A stretch of 39,238 bases of DNA from JAGZHZ01 sp965150505 (GCA_965150505.1 CBCTVZ010000007.1:1-39238), one strand, 5' to 3'; positions 1-8,869 are shown, counted from the first letter of the stretch. The notes: generated by a model not told the origin, from the sequence alone. Numbers and translations: made by a program.

Positions 1-2018
1 ACCTTGCCATTGAGTATCATCGTTCTATTTCTGTAACCTTCGGATTCTGGATCGTTGGATTCTCTTTTGAGTACAAGTGTATCGCCGTCTTCATCTTTCA
101 GAGTGATTTCCATTTCTGGTGTCCAGTCCACTGCATCTCCTACTGTAACTGGTTCTCCGTCTACCCATTTCACGATTTCATAATGCTGGATAAACTTCGT
201 TACCAGATCATGTGTATATAAGTTTGTGATGTAGGTGTCGTAGTCGTTTCTTCCCTGCCATCCTTCAAAATCCTTCATGTTGTAACCGCCAAGCAACGGC
301 ATCACAGCTGCTCCGCCATATGCTGGATAGTCGCCAACCCAAGAATCTTTCTGATGGTTACGCAGGAAACGAATTACTTCACTGTTCTGTCCTTTCTTTT
401 CAAAACCGCCATATGTAAGGTCAGTAGCCCAATGCTGGAATGTGGAATCATATTCGTTTGCAGATCCCCACTCATTGGCCATACGCCATCCATTGTCGTT
501 GATCTCTTTTGATAACTTACGAGTCTGCCAGGAATCATCCGTTCCACCAGTACGGTTGCCCCAGATATCTACATAGACAAAGTCCAGATTCTGTCCCACC
601 AGTTCTTCCAGAGCGTCAAATCTTGCCTCTCTTTCTCCGGTTGCCAGATCATAGATACTGTCCAGACCGATACCCTGATCGATCCAGTTCCATCCATAGC
701 GCAGCGTTCCGTCTTCCAGACGGCGAACATTGTCATCCTTGAATGCTTTTGCTTCCGGATACATTTCACCTGCATTTACATGGATACCAAATCTTGCGCC
801 ATACTCAGCGCCTTTTTCCATCAGGATGTTCATTTCTTCTGCACCGCCGATTCTCTGTCCGATGTCGGCATAATCTGGATGTGCGGAGTCATGTCCTTCA
901 TTTGCATAGCCTTTCAGCAATACGGACTGTCCCAGTCCATCTGTGTGCATAGCAACACGTTTTACATTGTCAAGCGTTGTCAGGAACGGGTTCTGCGCAT
1001 GTCCGCCAAAGTTCATGGCAATACGATATGCAACAAGTTCCGGCACTTCTTCGCTCTTGTACGGGTTATTCATAATTTCACGGAATGCAATAGCGCCATC
1101 CTGCCAGTCAATCTGTGCATCCTCGTTTCTATCACCAGTGATGATGATTTTAGTCTGAGGCATTTCAGTCTCTTCTACCATGTAATTTCTGCCGTGAGAA
1201 TCTGTTACGATTCTGTGGTAGTACCACTGGCTGCTGGAAAGACCTACGGAAGTTCCCTCATCTGTGCTTGCAGCTGTTGCTGTCACACGATAGTTATGAG
1301 ATCCTCCATGAACTTCTTTCGCATAAATATCGCATCCGTCATTCTCAGAGTTGCTCCAGAGACCCGCGCTCATTTCATCATTGGAAACAAACGCATACAG
1401 ATAAGACTTGTTCAGGTCTGTGCTTTCCTCCAGCTCTACATACTCGTCGCCGCTGACCGTTGTATTGGAAGACATCAAAGCGCCTTTTAAATTTGCATCG
1501 TTCTGACTGGTATTTACCGATATCAGATTGTGGTTTGGAATCTCTACTGTCTGAATTGGATCGCCGTCCACGCTGTCTTCCAGATTATTTTCAATCTTTG
1601 TAATATTAAATGCCATGGTGTTCGCATCTGCTACCAATTCTGCAGTGATCACGGCATCAATCTTTTCACCTTTCACAGTCATCACATACTCTGCTCGGTT
1701 GTTTTCAAATGTAGCTTTGACGTCCTCTGATTTCAGTTCTACATCCACTCCGTTGATTCGAATCGTATGAATAGGCTGTGTCTGTCCATAAAAAGTTTTT
1801 CCTTCCAGTTCCCCTTTCATTTCATATCTCACAACGCTTGGGAAATCTTTTGCCACATATGCGTCCATATGATCTGTGGAAAGAACTGCATAATTCTCAG
1901 CTTCAGCTGCTGTTTCCTCTGCGTTGATTACCACTGGAAACACACTGCCTGATACGGTTGTTACTGCCATTGTGGTAGCGGCAACTGCACCGATCCATTT
2001 TTTCATGTTTTTCTTCAT
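1..2018 (-). CDS. GH101 endo-alpha-N-acetylgalactosaminidase, secreted (3' end outside window)
   Basis: This enzyme family releases the Gal-beta-1,3-GalNAc core-1 disaccharide from serine or threonine of mucin-type O-glycoproteins, outside the cell. About 672 residues are visible. Residues 1-32 form a signal peptide (basic MKKNMKKW start, hydrophobic stretch, cleavage near NAEE). A beta-rich N-terminal part leads into the catalytic barrel. The motif FVYVDIWGN places the likely nucleophile at Asp484, and MANEWGSANEYDS places the likely acid/base at Glu516. Their spacing of 32 residues equals that of Asp764 and Glu796 as I recall them for the pneumococcal enzyme. GDYPAYGGAAVMPLLGGYN is another conserved segment. 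The ATG at 2018 was chosen because AAGGAGGAA lies ten bases upstream. Family members usually exceed 1000 residues, so binding modules probably follow beyond the edge. It stands alone here, facing away from lysS. Confidence 0.93.
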   Translation of the reverse strand, partial: MKKNMKKWIGAVAATTMAVTTVSGSVFPVVINAEETAAEAENYAVLSTDHMDAYVAKDFPSVVRYEMKGELEGKTFYGQTQPIHTIRINGVDVELKSEDVKATFENNRAEYVMTVKGEKIDAVITAELVADANTMAFNITKIENNLEDSVDGDPIQTVEIPNHNLISVNTSQNDANLKGALMSSNTTVSGDEYVELEESTDLNKSYLYAFVSNDEMSAGLWSNSENDGCDIYAKEVHGGSHNYRVTATAASTDEGTSVGLSSSQWYYHRIVTDSHGRNYMVEETEMPQTKIIITGDRNEDAQIDWQDGAIAFREIMNNPYKSEEVPELVAYRIAMNFGGHAQNPFLTTLDNVKRVAMHTDGLGQSVLLKGYANEGHDSAHPDYADIGQRIGGAEEMNILMEKGAEYGARFGIHVNAGEMYPEAKAFKDDNVRRLEDGTLRYGWNWIDQGIGLDSIYDLATGEREARFDALEELVGQNLDFVYVDIWGNRTGGTDDSWQTRKLSKEINDNGWRMANEWGSANEYDSTFQHWATDLTYGGFEKKGQNSEVIRFLRNHQKDSWVGDYPAYGGAAVMPLLGGYNMKDFEGWQGRNDYDTYITNLYTHDLVTKFIQHYEIVKWVDGEPVTVGDAVDWTPEMEITLKDEDGDTLVLKRESNDPESEGYRNRTMILNGK

Positions 2019-2478
2019 TTTCTTACTTCCTCCTTATTACATAAGATTACTTTTTGTTACCCCTGTTTGCCCTTCTTTTGCTGTAGTGCAAATTAATTGC
2101 TATTTGTAACAGTCTAACAAGCTGTTACTCTTCTAAAACTCATTTGCGTTGTCAGTTTATCCTATTTTTCAGAAATTGTATATCGTCATTTATACATAAT
2201 TTCCATATAGTTTTTGTATAATCCGTCAAGGAAATTGTGACAGACAATCATTCTGCTTGACAAAAAGCTACATTTTTTCTTTATTTTTTCTCTGAGTACT
2301 CTTTACAAAAGAAAAAAACAGTTGAGTGTACTAAATTTCAGATACACTCAACTGTTTTTTTCATTGTCATTTTATTTACTTTTCCACCATTTTTTTGCAG
2401 AATCTCTGTCCCAGATTTTAAAAAAATGGTGTAGTAATCTATTTTTTCTATTTAAACGATAGCTCGTATTTCTTAATC
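2019..2478. other. Intergenic region between GH101 gene and lysS
   Basis: This AT-rich gap holds the GH101 leader and the lysS terminator. A dyad, GTAACAG (2106-2112) and CTGTTAC (2122-2128), lies about 80 bases upstream of the GH101 start and could be an operator. I see no convincing consensus promoter: the best minus-strand -35 is TTGACG near 2225-2230, with a poor -10. A second weak inverted repeat (CCATTTTTT / AAAAAATGG) lies at 2388-2430. Confidence 0.5.
2312..2361. terminator. Bidirectional intrinsic terminator after lysS
   Basis: A perfect 19-bp inverted repeat (AAAAAAACAGTTGAGTGTA and its complement) encloses a 12-nt loop. The outer A/T tracts give a U-run in either direction. It serves the greA-lysS transcript on the minus strand. 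Confidence 0.85.
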
Positions 2479-4419
2479 TTAGTACAATTTTGCGCCTGCT
2501 GGGATTCTGTTATCCACCATTAAAAGATTCAATCCTTCATGGCCATCTTCTTCATGGACTGCTGAAATCAGCATACCGCAAGAATCAATTCCCATCATCT
2601 TTCTTGGCGGCAGATTCACGATTGCAATGCAAGTCTTGCCGATTAATTCTTCTGGCTCATAATATTCATGGATTCCGCTTAAGATTGTGCGGTCTTCTCC
2701 TGTTCCGTCATCCAGAGTAAACTGTAACAGTTTTTTGCTCTTTGGAACAGCAACGCAGTCTTTTACTTTCACAGCTCTGAAATCAGATTTGCTGAATGTC
2801 TCAAAATCAACAGCTTCTTCAAACAGAGGCTCAATTTTCACATTAGAAAAGTCAATTTTTTCTTCTGGCTTTTCTTCTGTTTTTGGCGCTGCCACAACAG
2901 TCTGAGCCGCATTGTTTGCTTCATTTTTAGAAGCGCCCTGTGACTTCATTGTTGGGAATAAAAGTACATCTCTGATTGCTGCAGAATCTGTCAGAAGCAT
3001 TACCATTCTGTCAATACCAAATCCAATTCCACCTGTAGGAGGCATACCGATTTCCAACGCATTTAAGAAATCTTCATCTGTATGGTTTGCTTCCTCGTCT
3101 CCCTGTGCAAACAGTTCTTCCTGAGCGCGGAATCTCTCTCTCTGATCAATCGGGTCATTTAACTCAGAGTATGCGTTTGCCATTTCCCATCCATTCATAA
3201 AGAACTCAAAACGCTCTGTGTACTCTGGATTTTCTGGTTTTTTCTTTGTCAGCGGAGAAATTTCTACTGGGTGATCCATTACAAAAGTAGGCTGAATCAG
3301 ATGTTCCTCTGCAAATTCTTCAAAGAACAGATTTAAGATATCGCCTTTTTTATGACGCTCTTCAAATTCCACATGATGTTCTCTTGCAGCTTCTCTTGCT
3401 TCTTCCAGTGTATGAATCTCGTTGAAATCTACTCCAGAATATTTCTTTACAGCATCTACCATTGTGATTCTTTCAAATGGCTTTCCAAGATCCATTTCAA
3501 TTCCATTGTAAACAATCTTTGTTGTTCCTAAAACGTCCTGCGCTACAAAACGATACAGATTTTCTGTCAGATCCATCATTCCCTTGTAATCGGTATATGC
3601 CTGATACAGTTCCATCAGAGTAAACTCTGGATTGTGTCTTGTATCAAGTCCTTCGTTACGGAATACACGGCCGATTTCGTATACTCTCTCCATACCGCCT
3701 ACGATCAGTCTCTTTAAGTAAAGTTCCAAAGAGATACGTAACTTCAGATCTTCATTCAAAGCATTAAAATGTGTCTGGAATGGACGAGCTGCCGCACCGC
3801 CTGCATTAGAAACTAACATAGGAGTTTCTACTTCCATAAATCCTTCTTGGCTTAAGTATTTACGGATACTGCTGATAATCTGAGAACGTTTGATAAACGT
3901 ATCTTTTACTTCTGGATTCATGATTAAATCCACATATCTCTGACGATAACGAAGATCTGTATTAGTCAGTCCATGGAATTTTTCAGGCAGAATCTGAAGG
4001 CTCTTTGAGAGCAGTGTCACATTTGACGCATGAATGGAAATCTCCCCTGTTTTTGTCTTAAATACTTCGCCTGTCAGACCGATGATATCTCCGATATCTA
4101 ATTTTTTAAATTCTTTGTAGGATTCTTCTCCGATGCTGTCTCTTGCAACGTAAGACTGAATATTACCTTTTAAATCAGCAACATTACAGAAAGATGCTTT
4201 TCCCATCACACGTTTTGACATCATACGTCCTGCAATCGTGACTGTTTTTCCTTCTAACTGTTCAAATCCTTCTTTGATTTCTGTACTGTGATGAGTCACA
4301 TCAAATTTCGTAATCTGAAACGGATCTTTTCCGTTTGCCTGCAGTTCCGCCAGCTTTTCACGACGAATCTTTAATAACTGGTTCATATCCTGTTCTTGTA
4401 CCTTATTCTTTTCAGCCAC
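2479..4419 (-). CDS. lysS: Lysyl-tRNA synthetase, class II, with C-terminal tRNA-binding domain
   Basis: This enzyme charges tRNA-Lys with lysine in the cytosol. The 646 residues comprise an N-terminal OB-fold anticodon-binding domain (about 58-145), the class II catalytic domain (about 155-490) with motif 2 FRNEGLDTRHNPEF (253-266) and motif 3 GGIGFGIDR (463-471), a low-complexity Ala/Lys/Glu linker (about 495-535), and an extra domain at about 540-646. That domain (SDFRAVKVKDC, LPPRKMMGIDSCGMLIS) resembles the Trbp111/MetRS C-terminal EMAP-like tRNA-binding fold. Ordinary bacterial LysRS is about 500 residues, so this is a fusion. It lies 64 bases downstream of greA and probably shares its promoter. 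The ATG at 4419 is supported by AAGGAGAA upstream. Confidence 0.96.
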   Translation of the reverse strand: MAEKNKVQEQDMNQLLKIRREKLAELQANGKDPFQITKFDVTHHSTEIKEGFEQLEGKTVTIAGRMMSKRVMGKASFCNVADLKGNIQSYVARDSIGEESYKEFKKLDIGDIIGLTGEVFKTKTGEISIHASNVTLLSKSLQILPEKFHGLTNTDLRYRQRYVDLIMNPEVKDTFIKRSQIISSIRKYLSQEGFMEVETPMLVSNAGGAAARPFQTHFNALNEDLKLRISLELYLKRLIVGGMERVYEIGRVFRNEGLDTRHNPEFTLMELYQAYTDYKGMMDLTENLYRFVAQDVLGTTKIVYNGIEMDLGKPFERITMVDAVKKYSGVDFNEIHTLEEAREAAREHHVEFEERHKKGDILNLFFEEFAEEHLIQPTFVMDHPVEISPLTKKKPENPEYTERFEFFMNGWEMANAYSELNDPIDQRERFRAQEELFAQGDEEANHTDEDFLNALEIGMPPTGGIGFGIDRMVMLLTDSAAIRDVLLFPTMKSQGASKNEANNAAQTVVAAPKTEEKPEEKIDFSNVKIEPLFEEAVDFETFSKSDFRAVKVKDCVAVPKSKKLLQFTLDDGTGEDRTILSGIHEYYEPEELIGKTCIAIVNLPPRKMMGIDSCGMLISAVHEEDGHEGLNLLMVDNRIPAGAKLY

Positions 4420-4483
4420 TTTCTATTCTCCTTCACCTTTTAAATATCTGCCTTGTATCTCATCCATTTGACTTACTGATATA

Positions 4484-4966
4484 TTAGATGGATTTCTGGA
4501 TTCCCAGCACACGATACTGAATCATACCTGCCTGTGTCTCTACTTCTACTAAATCGCCGACCTTTTTTCCCATCAATGCTTTTCCTACCGGAGATTCATT
4601 TGAGATTTTTCCCTGAAGGCTGTTTGCCTCAGAAGAACCGACAATTTTATATTCCATCTCTTCATCAAACTCTACATCATACAGTCTTACTGTACATCCT
4701 ACGTTGATCTTTCCCAGATCTACTTCATCTTCTACAACAACTTCTGCATTTTTCAGGATTTTCTCGATCTCTTCAATTCGAGCTTCGATATCTCTTTGCT
4801 CATCTTTTGCTGCATCATACTCAGCATTTTCAGATAAGTCTCCCTGTTCTCTAGCTTCTTTAATTTTTCCTGCAACTTCTTTTCTTTTTACTACTTTCAG
4901 ATCATGCAGTTCTTCTTCCAAAGCCTTTAAACCAGCATAAGTTAATAAATTTTTCTTTTCTTCCAT
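4484..4966 (-). CDS. greA: Transcription elongation factor GreA
   Basis: GreA enters the RNA polymerase secondary channel and stimulates cleavage of backtracked RNA, rescuing stalled complexes. The 160-residue length is typical. Residues 1-75 form the N-terminal coiled-coil hairpin, with the acidic signature NAEYDAAKDEQ at its tip. The remainder is the FKBP-like domain, with the conserved segments NESPVGKALMGKKVGD and YRVLGIQ. It is the first gene of a greA-lysS unit with a consensus promoter at 5107-5135 and a palindrome in its leader. Confidence 0.97.
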   Translation of the reverse strand: MEEKKNLLTYAGLKALEEELHDLKVVKRKEVAGKIKEAREQGDLSENAEYDAAKDEQRDIEARIEEIEKILKNAEVVVEDEVDLGKINVGCTVRLYDVEFDEEMEYKIVGSSEANSLQGKISNESPVGKALMGKKVGDLVEVETQAGMIQYRVLGIQKSI

Positions 4967-5043
4967 AATCTTTTACACCCTTCCTGATTTTCCATCATAT
5001 AGATTCTTAAATTCTTATGATCTTTTCTATCTGTTTATCATAA

Positions 5044-5077
5044 CTTGATACACAGCAAAATTTTGCTGTGTATCAGG
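5044..5077. promoter_or_regulatory. Perfect palindrome in the greA 5' leader
   Basis: The core GATACACAGCAAAA / TTTTGCTGTGTATC (5047-5074) is a perfect 28-nt palindrome, extended by three weaker pairs. On the minus strand it falls about 25 to 55 bases after the predicted start site of greA. It has no U-run in that direction. On the plus strand it is followed by CTTTTTCTTT, so it could stop antisense transcripts. Confidence 0.6.
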
Positions 5078-5106
5078 CTTTTTCTTTATATTGGCAATAT
5101 TCACTG

Positions 5107-5135
5107 ATTATAGAACAACATCTGTCACTTGTCAA
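5107..5135 (-). promoter_or_regulatory. Consensus sigma-A promoter of greA-lysS
   Basis: The minus strand reads TTGACA (5135-5130), a 17-nt spacer, then TATAAT (5112-5107), a perfect match to the housekeeping consensus. The start site should lie near 5100, leaving a leader of about 135 nt before greA. Confidence 0.85.
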
Positions 5136-5244
5136 GAAGTGTACGGTATCCTGATTTCTTCCATATTTTTATTTTAAAATTGATACTTTTCTATGGAAAA
5201 ATACACCTCTATTTTTGTCAACTTCTTTGTTTTCAGAAGTATCA

Positions 5245-6201
5245 TCAAATACTTTTTATCAATTCTTCTAATTCTTCTATACTCTCCGCCTGATTTACGA
5301 GATTTCTCAGTCTGGCTGAATGCGGATACCCTGTCGTATACCAAGCAACGTGTTTTCTCATCTCTCGGATTCCTGTAAATCCACCTTTATATTCCATCTG
5401 CATTCTAGCATGGCGCATCATCATCTGCTTTACTTCCTCAATATCTGGTTTTTCCAATTTTTCTCCCGTCTCCAGATAATGGACAATCTGTCTAAAAATC
5501 CACGGATTTCCCTTTGCGCCTCTTCCAATCATCACACCATCGCAGCCCGTTTGCTCCAGCATCGCTTTTGCCATCTCAGGCGATGTCACATCGCCATTTC
5601 CAATTACCGGTATCTTCACGGCTTCTTTTACCTGACGAATGATATCCCAGTCTGCTTTTCCGGAATAATATTGTTCTCTCGTCCTTCCATGTACTGCAAT
5701 AGCCGCCGCTCCGCTCTGCTCTGCAATCTTTGCGACCTCCACAGCATTGATCAAAGACTCATTAAATCCTTTTCGGATTTTTATGGTCACCGGTTTTTTA
5801 ATTGCTTTTACCGTCTTTTCCACAATTTCTCCGATCAATTTTGGATTTTTCATCAATGCGCTGCCCTCTCCATTGTTGACTACTTTTGGAACGGGGCATC
5901 CCATATTGATATCCAAGATATCAAAAGGACGCTCCTCTATTCTTTTTGCCACTTCACTGATCAAATCAGGATCAGAGCCAAACAACTGCAAAGCAATCGG
6001 ATGTTCTCTCTCATCAATCTCCATCAGACTTTCTGTATTTTTATTGTGAAAAGAAATCGCTTTCGCGCTTACCATCTCCATACTTAAAAGCCCTGCGCCC
6101 TGCTCATGGCATAACAAACGAAACGGCAGATCTGTCACCCCAGCCATCGGTGCAAGAACTACCTGATTTTGCAATTCCACATTTCCAATTTTCAGTCTCA
6201 T
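5245..6201 (-). CDS. dusB: tRNA-dihydrouridine synthase, DusB type
   Basis: This flavoenzyme reduces specific uridines in tRNA to dihydrouridine. The 318 residues form the Dus TIM barrel followed by a helical tRNA-binding C-terminus. Visible signatures are VVLAPMAGVTDLPFR at the N-terminus (FMN binding), NMGCPVPKV with the catalytic Cys, KIRKGF, VHGRTREQYYSGKADW and the phosphate-binding GCDGVMIGRGAKGNPW. It starts within the stop codon of the preceding gene (ATGA, 4-nt overlap), so the two are translationally coupled at the end of the argF-birA run. Confidence 0.96.
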   Translation of the reverse strand: MRLKIGNVELQNQVVLAPMAGVTDLPFRLLCHEQGAGLLSMEMVSAKAISFHNKNTESLMEIDEREHPIALQLFGSDPDLISEVAKRIEERPFDILDINMGCPVPKVVNNGEGSALMKNPKLIGEIVEKTVKAIKKPVTIKIRKGFNESLINAVEVAKIAEQSGAAAIAVHGRTREQYYSGKADWDIIRQVKEAVKIPVIGNGDVTSPEMAKAMLEQTGCDGVMIGRGAKGNPWIFRQIVHYLETGEKLEKPDIEEVKQMMMRHARMQMEYKGGFTGIREMRKHVAWYTTGYPHSARLRNLVNQAESIEELEELIKSI

Positions 6202-6527
6202 GCTTTTTCTCCCAGAAAAAAGACTTTATAATACATCTCCAATGCTTCGAGCAATTCTTTTTTTTCTCTCTGAAGCTGTTTGATCTTCAATACGCTTCCG
6301 ATATCATCATACATAAAATCATTTTCTGCCGCCTCTGTTCGGAAGCACAATGTTCCATCTTCCTCATATTCCAGCGTTAAGATTCCACCTATTTCATTTA
6401 CATATAATACACACATGATTTTCAGTTCTTCTTTTATGCTTTCTGGCAAAGCAGAAAAATTATCATTCAAATAAAATTTTTCCTCATATGAATTTGCACC
6501 GCAAAGTACGATTTTTCCTGAATACAT
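6198..6527 (-). CDS. Small DUF6145-like protein
   Basis: The 109 residues have no signal peptide or membrane segment. The N-terminus GKIVLCGANSYEEKFYLN is followed by KEELKIMCVLYVNEIGGIL, an acidic middle and a C-terminal helix (about 80-105). From memory this resembles the Lachnospiraceae family DUF6145, whose function is unknown; I could not verify the assignment. The gene lies 17 bases after birA and overlaps dusB by 4 bases, so it belongs to the birA-dusB unit. The ribosome site AAAAGGAGAAAAGA precedes the ATG at 6527. Confidence 0.8.
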   Translation of the reverse strand: MYSGKIVLCGANSYEEKFYLNDNFSALPESIKEELKIMCVLYVNEIGGILTLEYEEDGTLCFRTEAAENDFMYDDIGSVLKIKQLQREKKELLEALEMYYKVFFLGEKA

Positions 6528-6544
6528 TCTTTTCTCCTTTTATC

Positions 6545-7525
6545 TTATACATATCCATAAACGCCGCGCACAGACACTTCTCCGGCATATACATTGACTA
6601 CTGTTCCATCTTCTTTTTTTACGAGCAATTCGCCATTTTTATCAATCCCAAGCGCCGTACCCATATACTGTCCTTTCGGCTCTAAAACGCAGACTGTTTT
6701 CTCTTTGTTAATCAAAATCTCATTATACTCTTCCAGCAAAAACGTCATATCTTCTGTTTTTAAAAACATCTCATAACATCTCTCAAATTCTTCCATACAT
6801 TTGCTGATAAGCTCTGCTCTGTGAAATTTTTTTCCTGTCAAAATCTGAAGAGAAGTTGCCACTGTCTTTAATTCATCTGGAATATTTTCCAGATTCACAT
6901 TGATGCCAGCTCCAATCACAACATAGTGAATCGTATCCGGATCTGCGCTCATTTCCGTCAAAATTCCACAGATCTTTTTTCCATCCGCAACGATATCATT
7001 CGGCCACTTGATCTTTGCATCAATCCCTGTCATCTGTCTGCACGCTCTTGCGACTGCAATTCCCATCACTAATGTCATCATAGAAGCGTGATTCGGTGAA
7101 AGTTCAGGACGCACAATCAAAGTCATTGCAATCGAAGACCTTGGCGGGTTCATCCAAGTGCGTCCCCTTCTGCCTCTTCCTCCATACTGATCTTCTGTCA
7201 ATACAAGTGTTCCAGACGCTGCTCCTCCTTCTGCAATTTTTTTTGCATAAGTGTTTGTGGAATCCACCTGTTCCAAAAATACAACCTTTTTTCCAGCCCA
7301 AGATGTTTTCATCCGGCTTGCCACTTCTTCTTCTGTAATTTTATCGGGATAGCTGACAATGCGGTACCCTTTATGGGATACCGCTTCTATTTCATACCCT
7401 TCTTCTTTTAGCTGATTCATTACTTTCCATATTGCTGTTCTGGACACGCCAAATTTTTTACATAATTCCTGACCTGATATATAATCTTCTTTTCCCAGAA
7501 GAGCGTTTAAAATTTTTTCCTTCAC
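6545..7525 (-). CDS. birA: Biotin--protein ligase / biotin operon repressor BirA
   Basis: BirA activates biotin with ATP and attaches it to a lysine of biotin-dependent carboxylases; two-domain forms also repress biotin genes. The 326 residues contain a winged-helix domain (1-60: SGQELCKKFGVSRTAIWK) and the ligase domain with DSTNTYAK (about 88-95) and the biotinyl-AMP loop GRGRRGRTW (about 116-124). KWPNDI is the conserved catalytic lysine segment. I place the start at the GTG at 7525, because GGAGGG lies six bases upstream and the codon overlaps the previous stop (GTGA). An ATG 63 bases further upstream lies inside the preceding gene and would add 21 unconserved residues. Confidence 0.94.
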   Translation of the reverse strand: MKEKILNALLGKEDYISGQELCKKFGVSRTAIWKVMNQLKEEGYEIEAVSHKGYRIVSYPDKITEEEVASRMKTSWAGKKVVFLEQVDSTNTYAKKIAEGGAASGTLVLTEDQYGGRGRRGRTWMNPPRSSIAMTLIVRPELSPNHASMMTLVMGIAVARACRQMTGIDAKIKWPNDIVADGKKICGILTEMSADPDTIHYVVIGAGINVNLENIPDELKTVATSLQILTGKKFHRAELISKCMEEFERCYEMFLKTEDMTFLLEEYNEILINKEKTVCVLEPKGQYMGTALGIDKNGELLVKKEDGTVVNVYAGEVSVRGVYGYV

Positions 7526-7803
7526 TTGATTCCCTCCATCATATAAATGACCTGATAAAGAAAAAGGCAAAGACATCCTGCTGCGCAAAGCATCAAAGCA
7601 CTTCCTGCTGTCTTACGTCCGCGTGAAAACGAGACACCTGCCAGTGCCCCGTTTAAAATTGTGCCGCTTCCCACAGCAATCCAGAAAAAATAAGAAGCAT
7701 TCACTGAGTCAAACAATCCCAGAGCAAAAAACAGTACAATGACCATTCCTGCCACACAGCCGATCAAACTGTATTCTGACTCTCTTTCTTGTTTTTTCTT
7801 CAT
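7522..7803 (-). CDS. Small three-helix membrane protein, function unknown
   Basis: The 93 residues begin with a charged stretch (KKKQERESEYS), followed by three hydrophobic segments: about 13-33, 36-58 with a glycine-rich GSGTILNGALAG, and 68-88. I do not recognise the family. The ATG at 7803 is preferred because AAAGGA lies eight bases upstream; another ATG 18 bases earlier has a poorer site. The gene follows argF by 41 bases and its stop overlaps the birA GTG, so it is coupled to birA. Confidence 0.75.
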   Translation of the reverse strand: MKKKQERESEYSLIGCVAGMVIVLFFALGLFDSVNASYFFWIAVGSGTILNGALAGVSFSRGRKTAGSALMLCAAGCLCLFLYQVIYMMEGIK

Positions 7804-7844
7804 AAATAAAAATCCTTTCATTTGCTCTTGGCAAATCTCGCTTT

Positions 7845-8780
7845 TTAATTGCCAAGCGTTGCAACCATAACTGCCTTGATTGTGTGCATTCTATTTTCTG
7901 CCTCATCAAAGACAAGTGAATTTTTTGACTCAAACACTTCCTCTGTCACCTCTTTGCCTTTTACAGCTGGCAGACAATGTAAGAAAATCGTTGTATCTTT
8001 TCCTGTTTTTTTCATCAATTCACTGTTTACTTGATATGGACTTAAAAGAGCAATACGCTCTGCCGCTTTGTCTTCTTCTCCCATAGAGCACCATACGTCT
8101 GTATAAATGACATCCGCATCTTTCACTCCATCGGTTGATTCGGTCAAAGTGATAGTACTGCCGGATTCTTCCGTATATCCTTTGCACAAATCAATCAAAT
8201 CTTCTTTTGGCCAGAGACTTTTTGGAGCAACAATCGTAAAGTTAACTCCCATCTTAGCGCATCCAATCATCAGACTGTTTGCCATATTATTTCTTCCGTC
8301 TCCTAAGTAGACAAAGTTCAGTCCTTTTAAATATCCGAAATGTTCTTTCATCGTCAGCATATCTGCCAGAATCTGAGTCGGATGGTATTCATCCGTAAGC
8401 CCGTTCCACACAGGAACACCGGAATATTTTGCCAGTTTTTCTACATTTTCATGTGAAAATCCACGGAACTCAATCCCATCAAACATTCTTCCTAAAACTC
8501 TTGCCGTATCTTCCACACTCTCTTTATAACCAAGCTGAATATCTTCACGCCCCATATATTCTGCATGACCGCCTTCATCGATACATCCTATCGTAAAAGC
8601 GCTTCTCGTTCTTGTTGATGGCTTTTCAAAAATCAAAGCAACATTTTTTCCTTTCAGGCTGTTTCCTAAAATCCCCTGTTTCTTTTTTGCTTTCAGTTCA
8701 GCCGCTAAGTCCAATAAATATTCAATCTCTTCACTTGTAAAATCTTTCAATGTCAAAAAGCTACGTCCTTTTAAATTCAT
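7845..8780 (-). CDS. argF: Ornithine carbamoyltransferase
   Basis: This enzyme transfers the carbamoyl group of carbamoyl phosphate to ornithine to form citrulline in arginine synthesis. The 311-residue length is typical. The carbamoyl-phosphate loop is STRTR (55-59) within FEKPSTRTRSAF, and the catalytic cysteine lies in FLHCLPAVKG near the C-terminus. The SMG-type ornithine loop is represented by VWCSMGEED. The arginine-deiminase-pathway enzyme is very similar, but no arcA or arcC neighbours are present, so the biosynthetic role is more likely. It has its own promoter and leads the argF-birA-dusB run. Confidence 0.95.
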   Translation of the reverse strand: MNLKGRSFLTLKDFTSEEIEYLLDLAAELKAKKKQGILGNSLKGKNVALIFEKPSTRTRSAFTIGCIDEGGHAEYMGREDIQLGYKESVEDTARVLGRMFDGIEFRGFSHENVEKLAKYSGVPVWNGLTDEYHPTQILADMLTMKEHFGYLKGLNFVYLGDGRNNMANSLMIGCAKMGVNFTIVAPKSLWPKEDLIDLCKGYTEESGSTITLTESTDGVKDADVIYTDVWCSMGEEDKAAERIALLSPYQVNSELMKKTGKDTTIFLHCLPAVKGKEVTEEVFESKNSLVFDEAENRMHTIKAVMVATLGN

Positions 8781-8840
8781 CTTTCTACCTCCATCTATCT
8801 TCTCCGAGTCAAATTGTCTTTGTCGCTTTATATGGCTTAC

Positions 8841-8869
8841 ATCATACCACTGTTCTGTGATTTCTTCAA
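8841..8869 (-). promoter_or_regulatory. Promoter of argF
   Basis: The minus strand shows TTGAAG (8869-8864), a 17-nt spacer and TATGAT (8846-8841), about 60 bases before the argF start. I could not define an arginine-repressor box with confidence. Confidence 0.65.

Noticed and set aside
780..1490. Plus-strand open frame of 236 codons
   Set aside because: It is antisense to the GH101 gene, has no ribosome site, and its translation has no protein-like pattern.
5320..6087. Plus-strand open frame of 255 codons
   Set aside because: It is antisense to dusB, rich in His/Phe/Ser as expected for a shadow frame.
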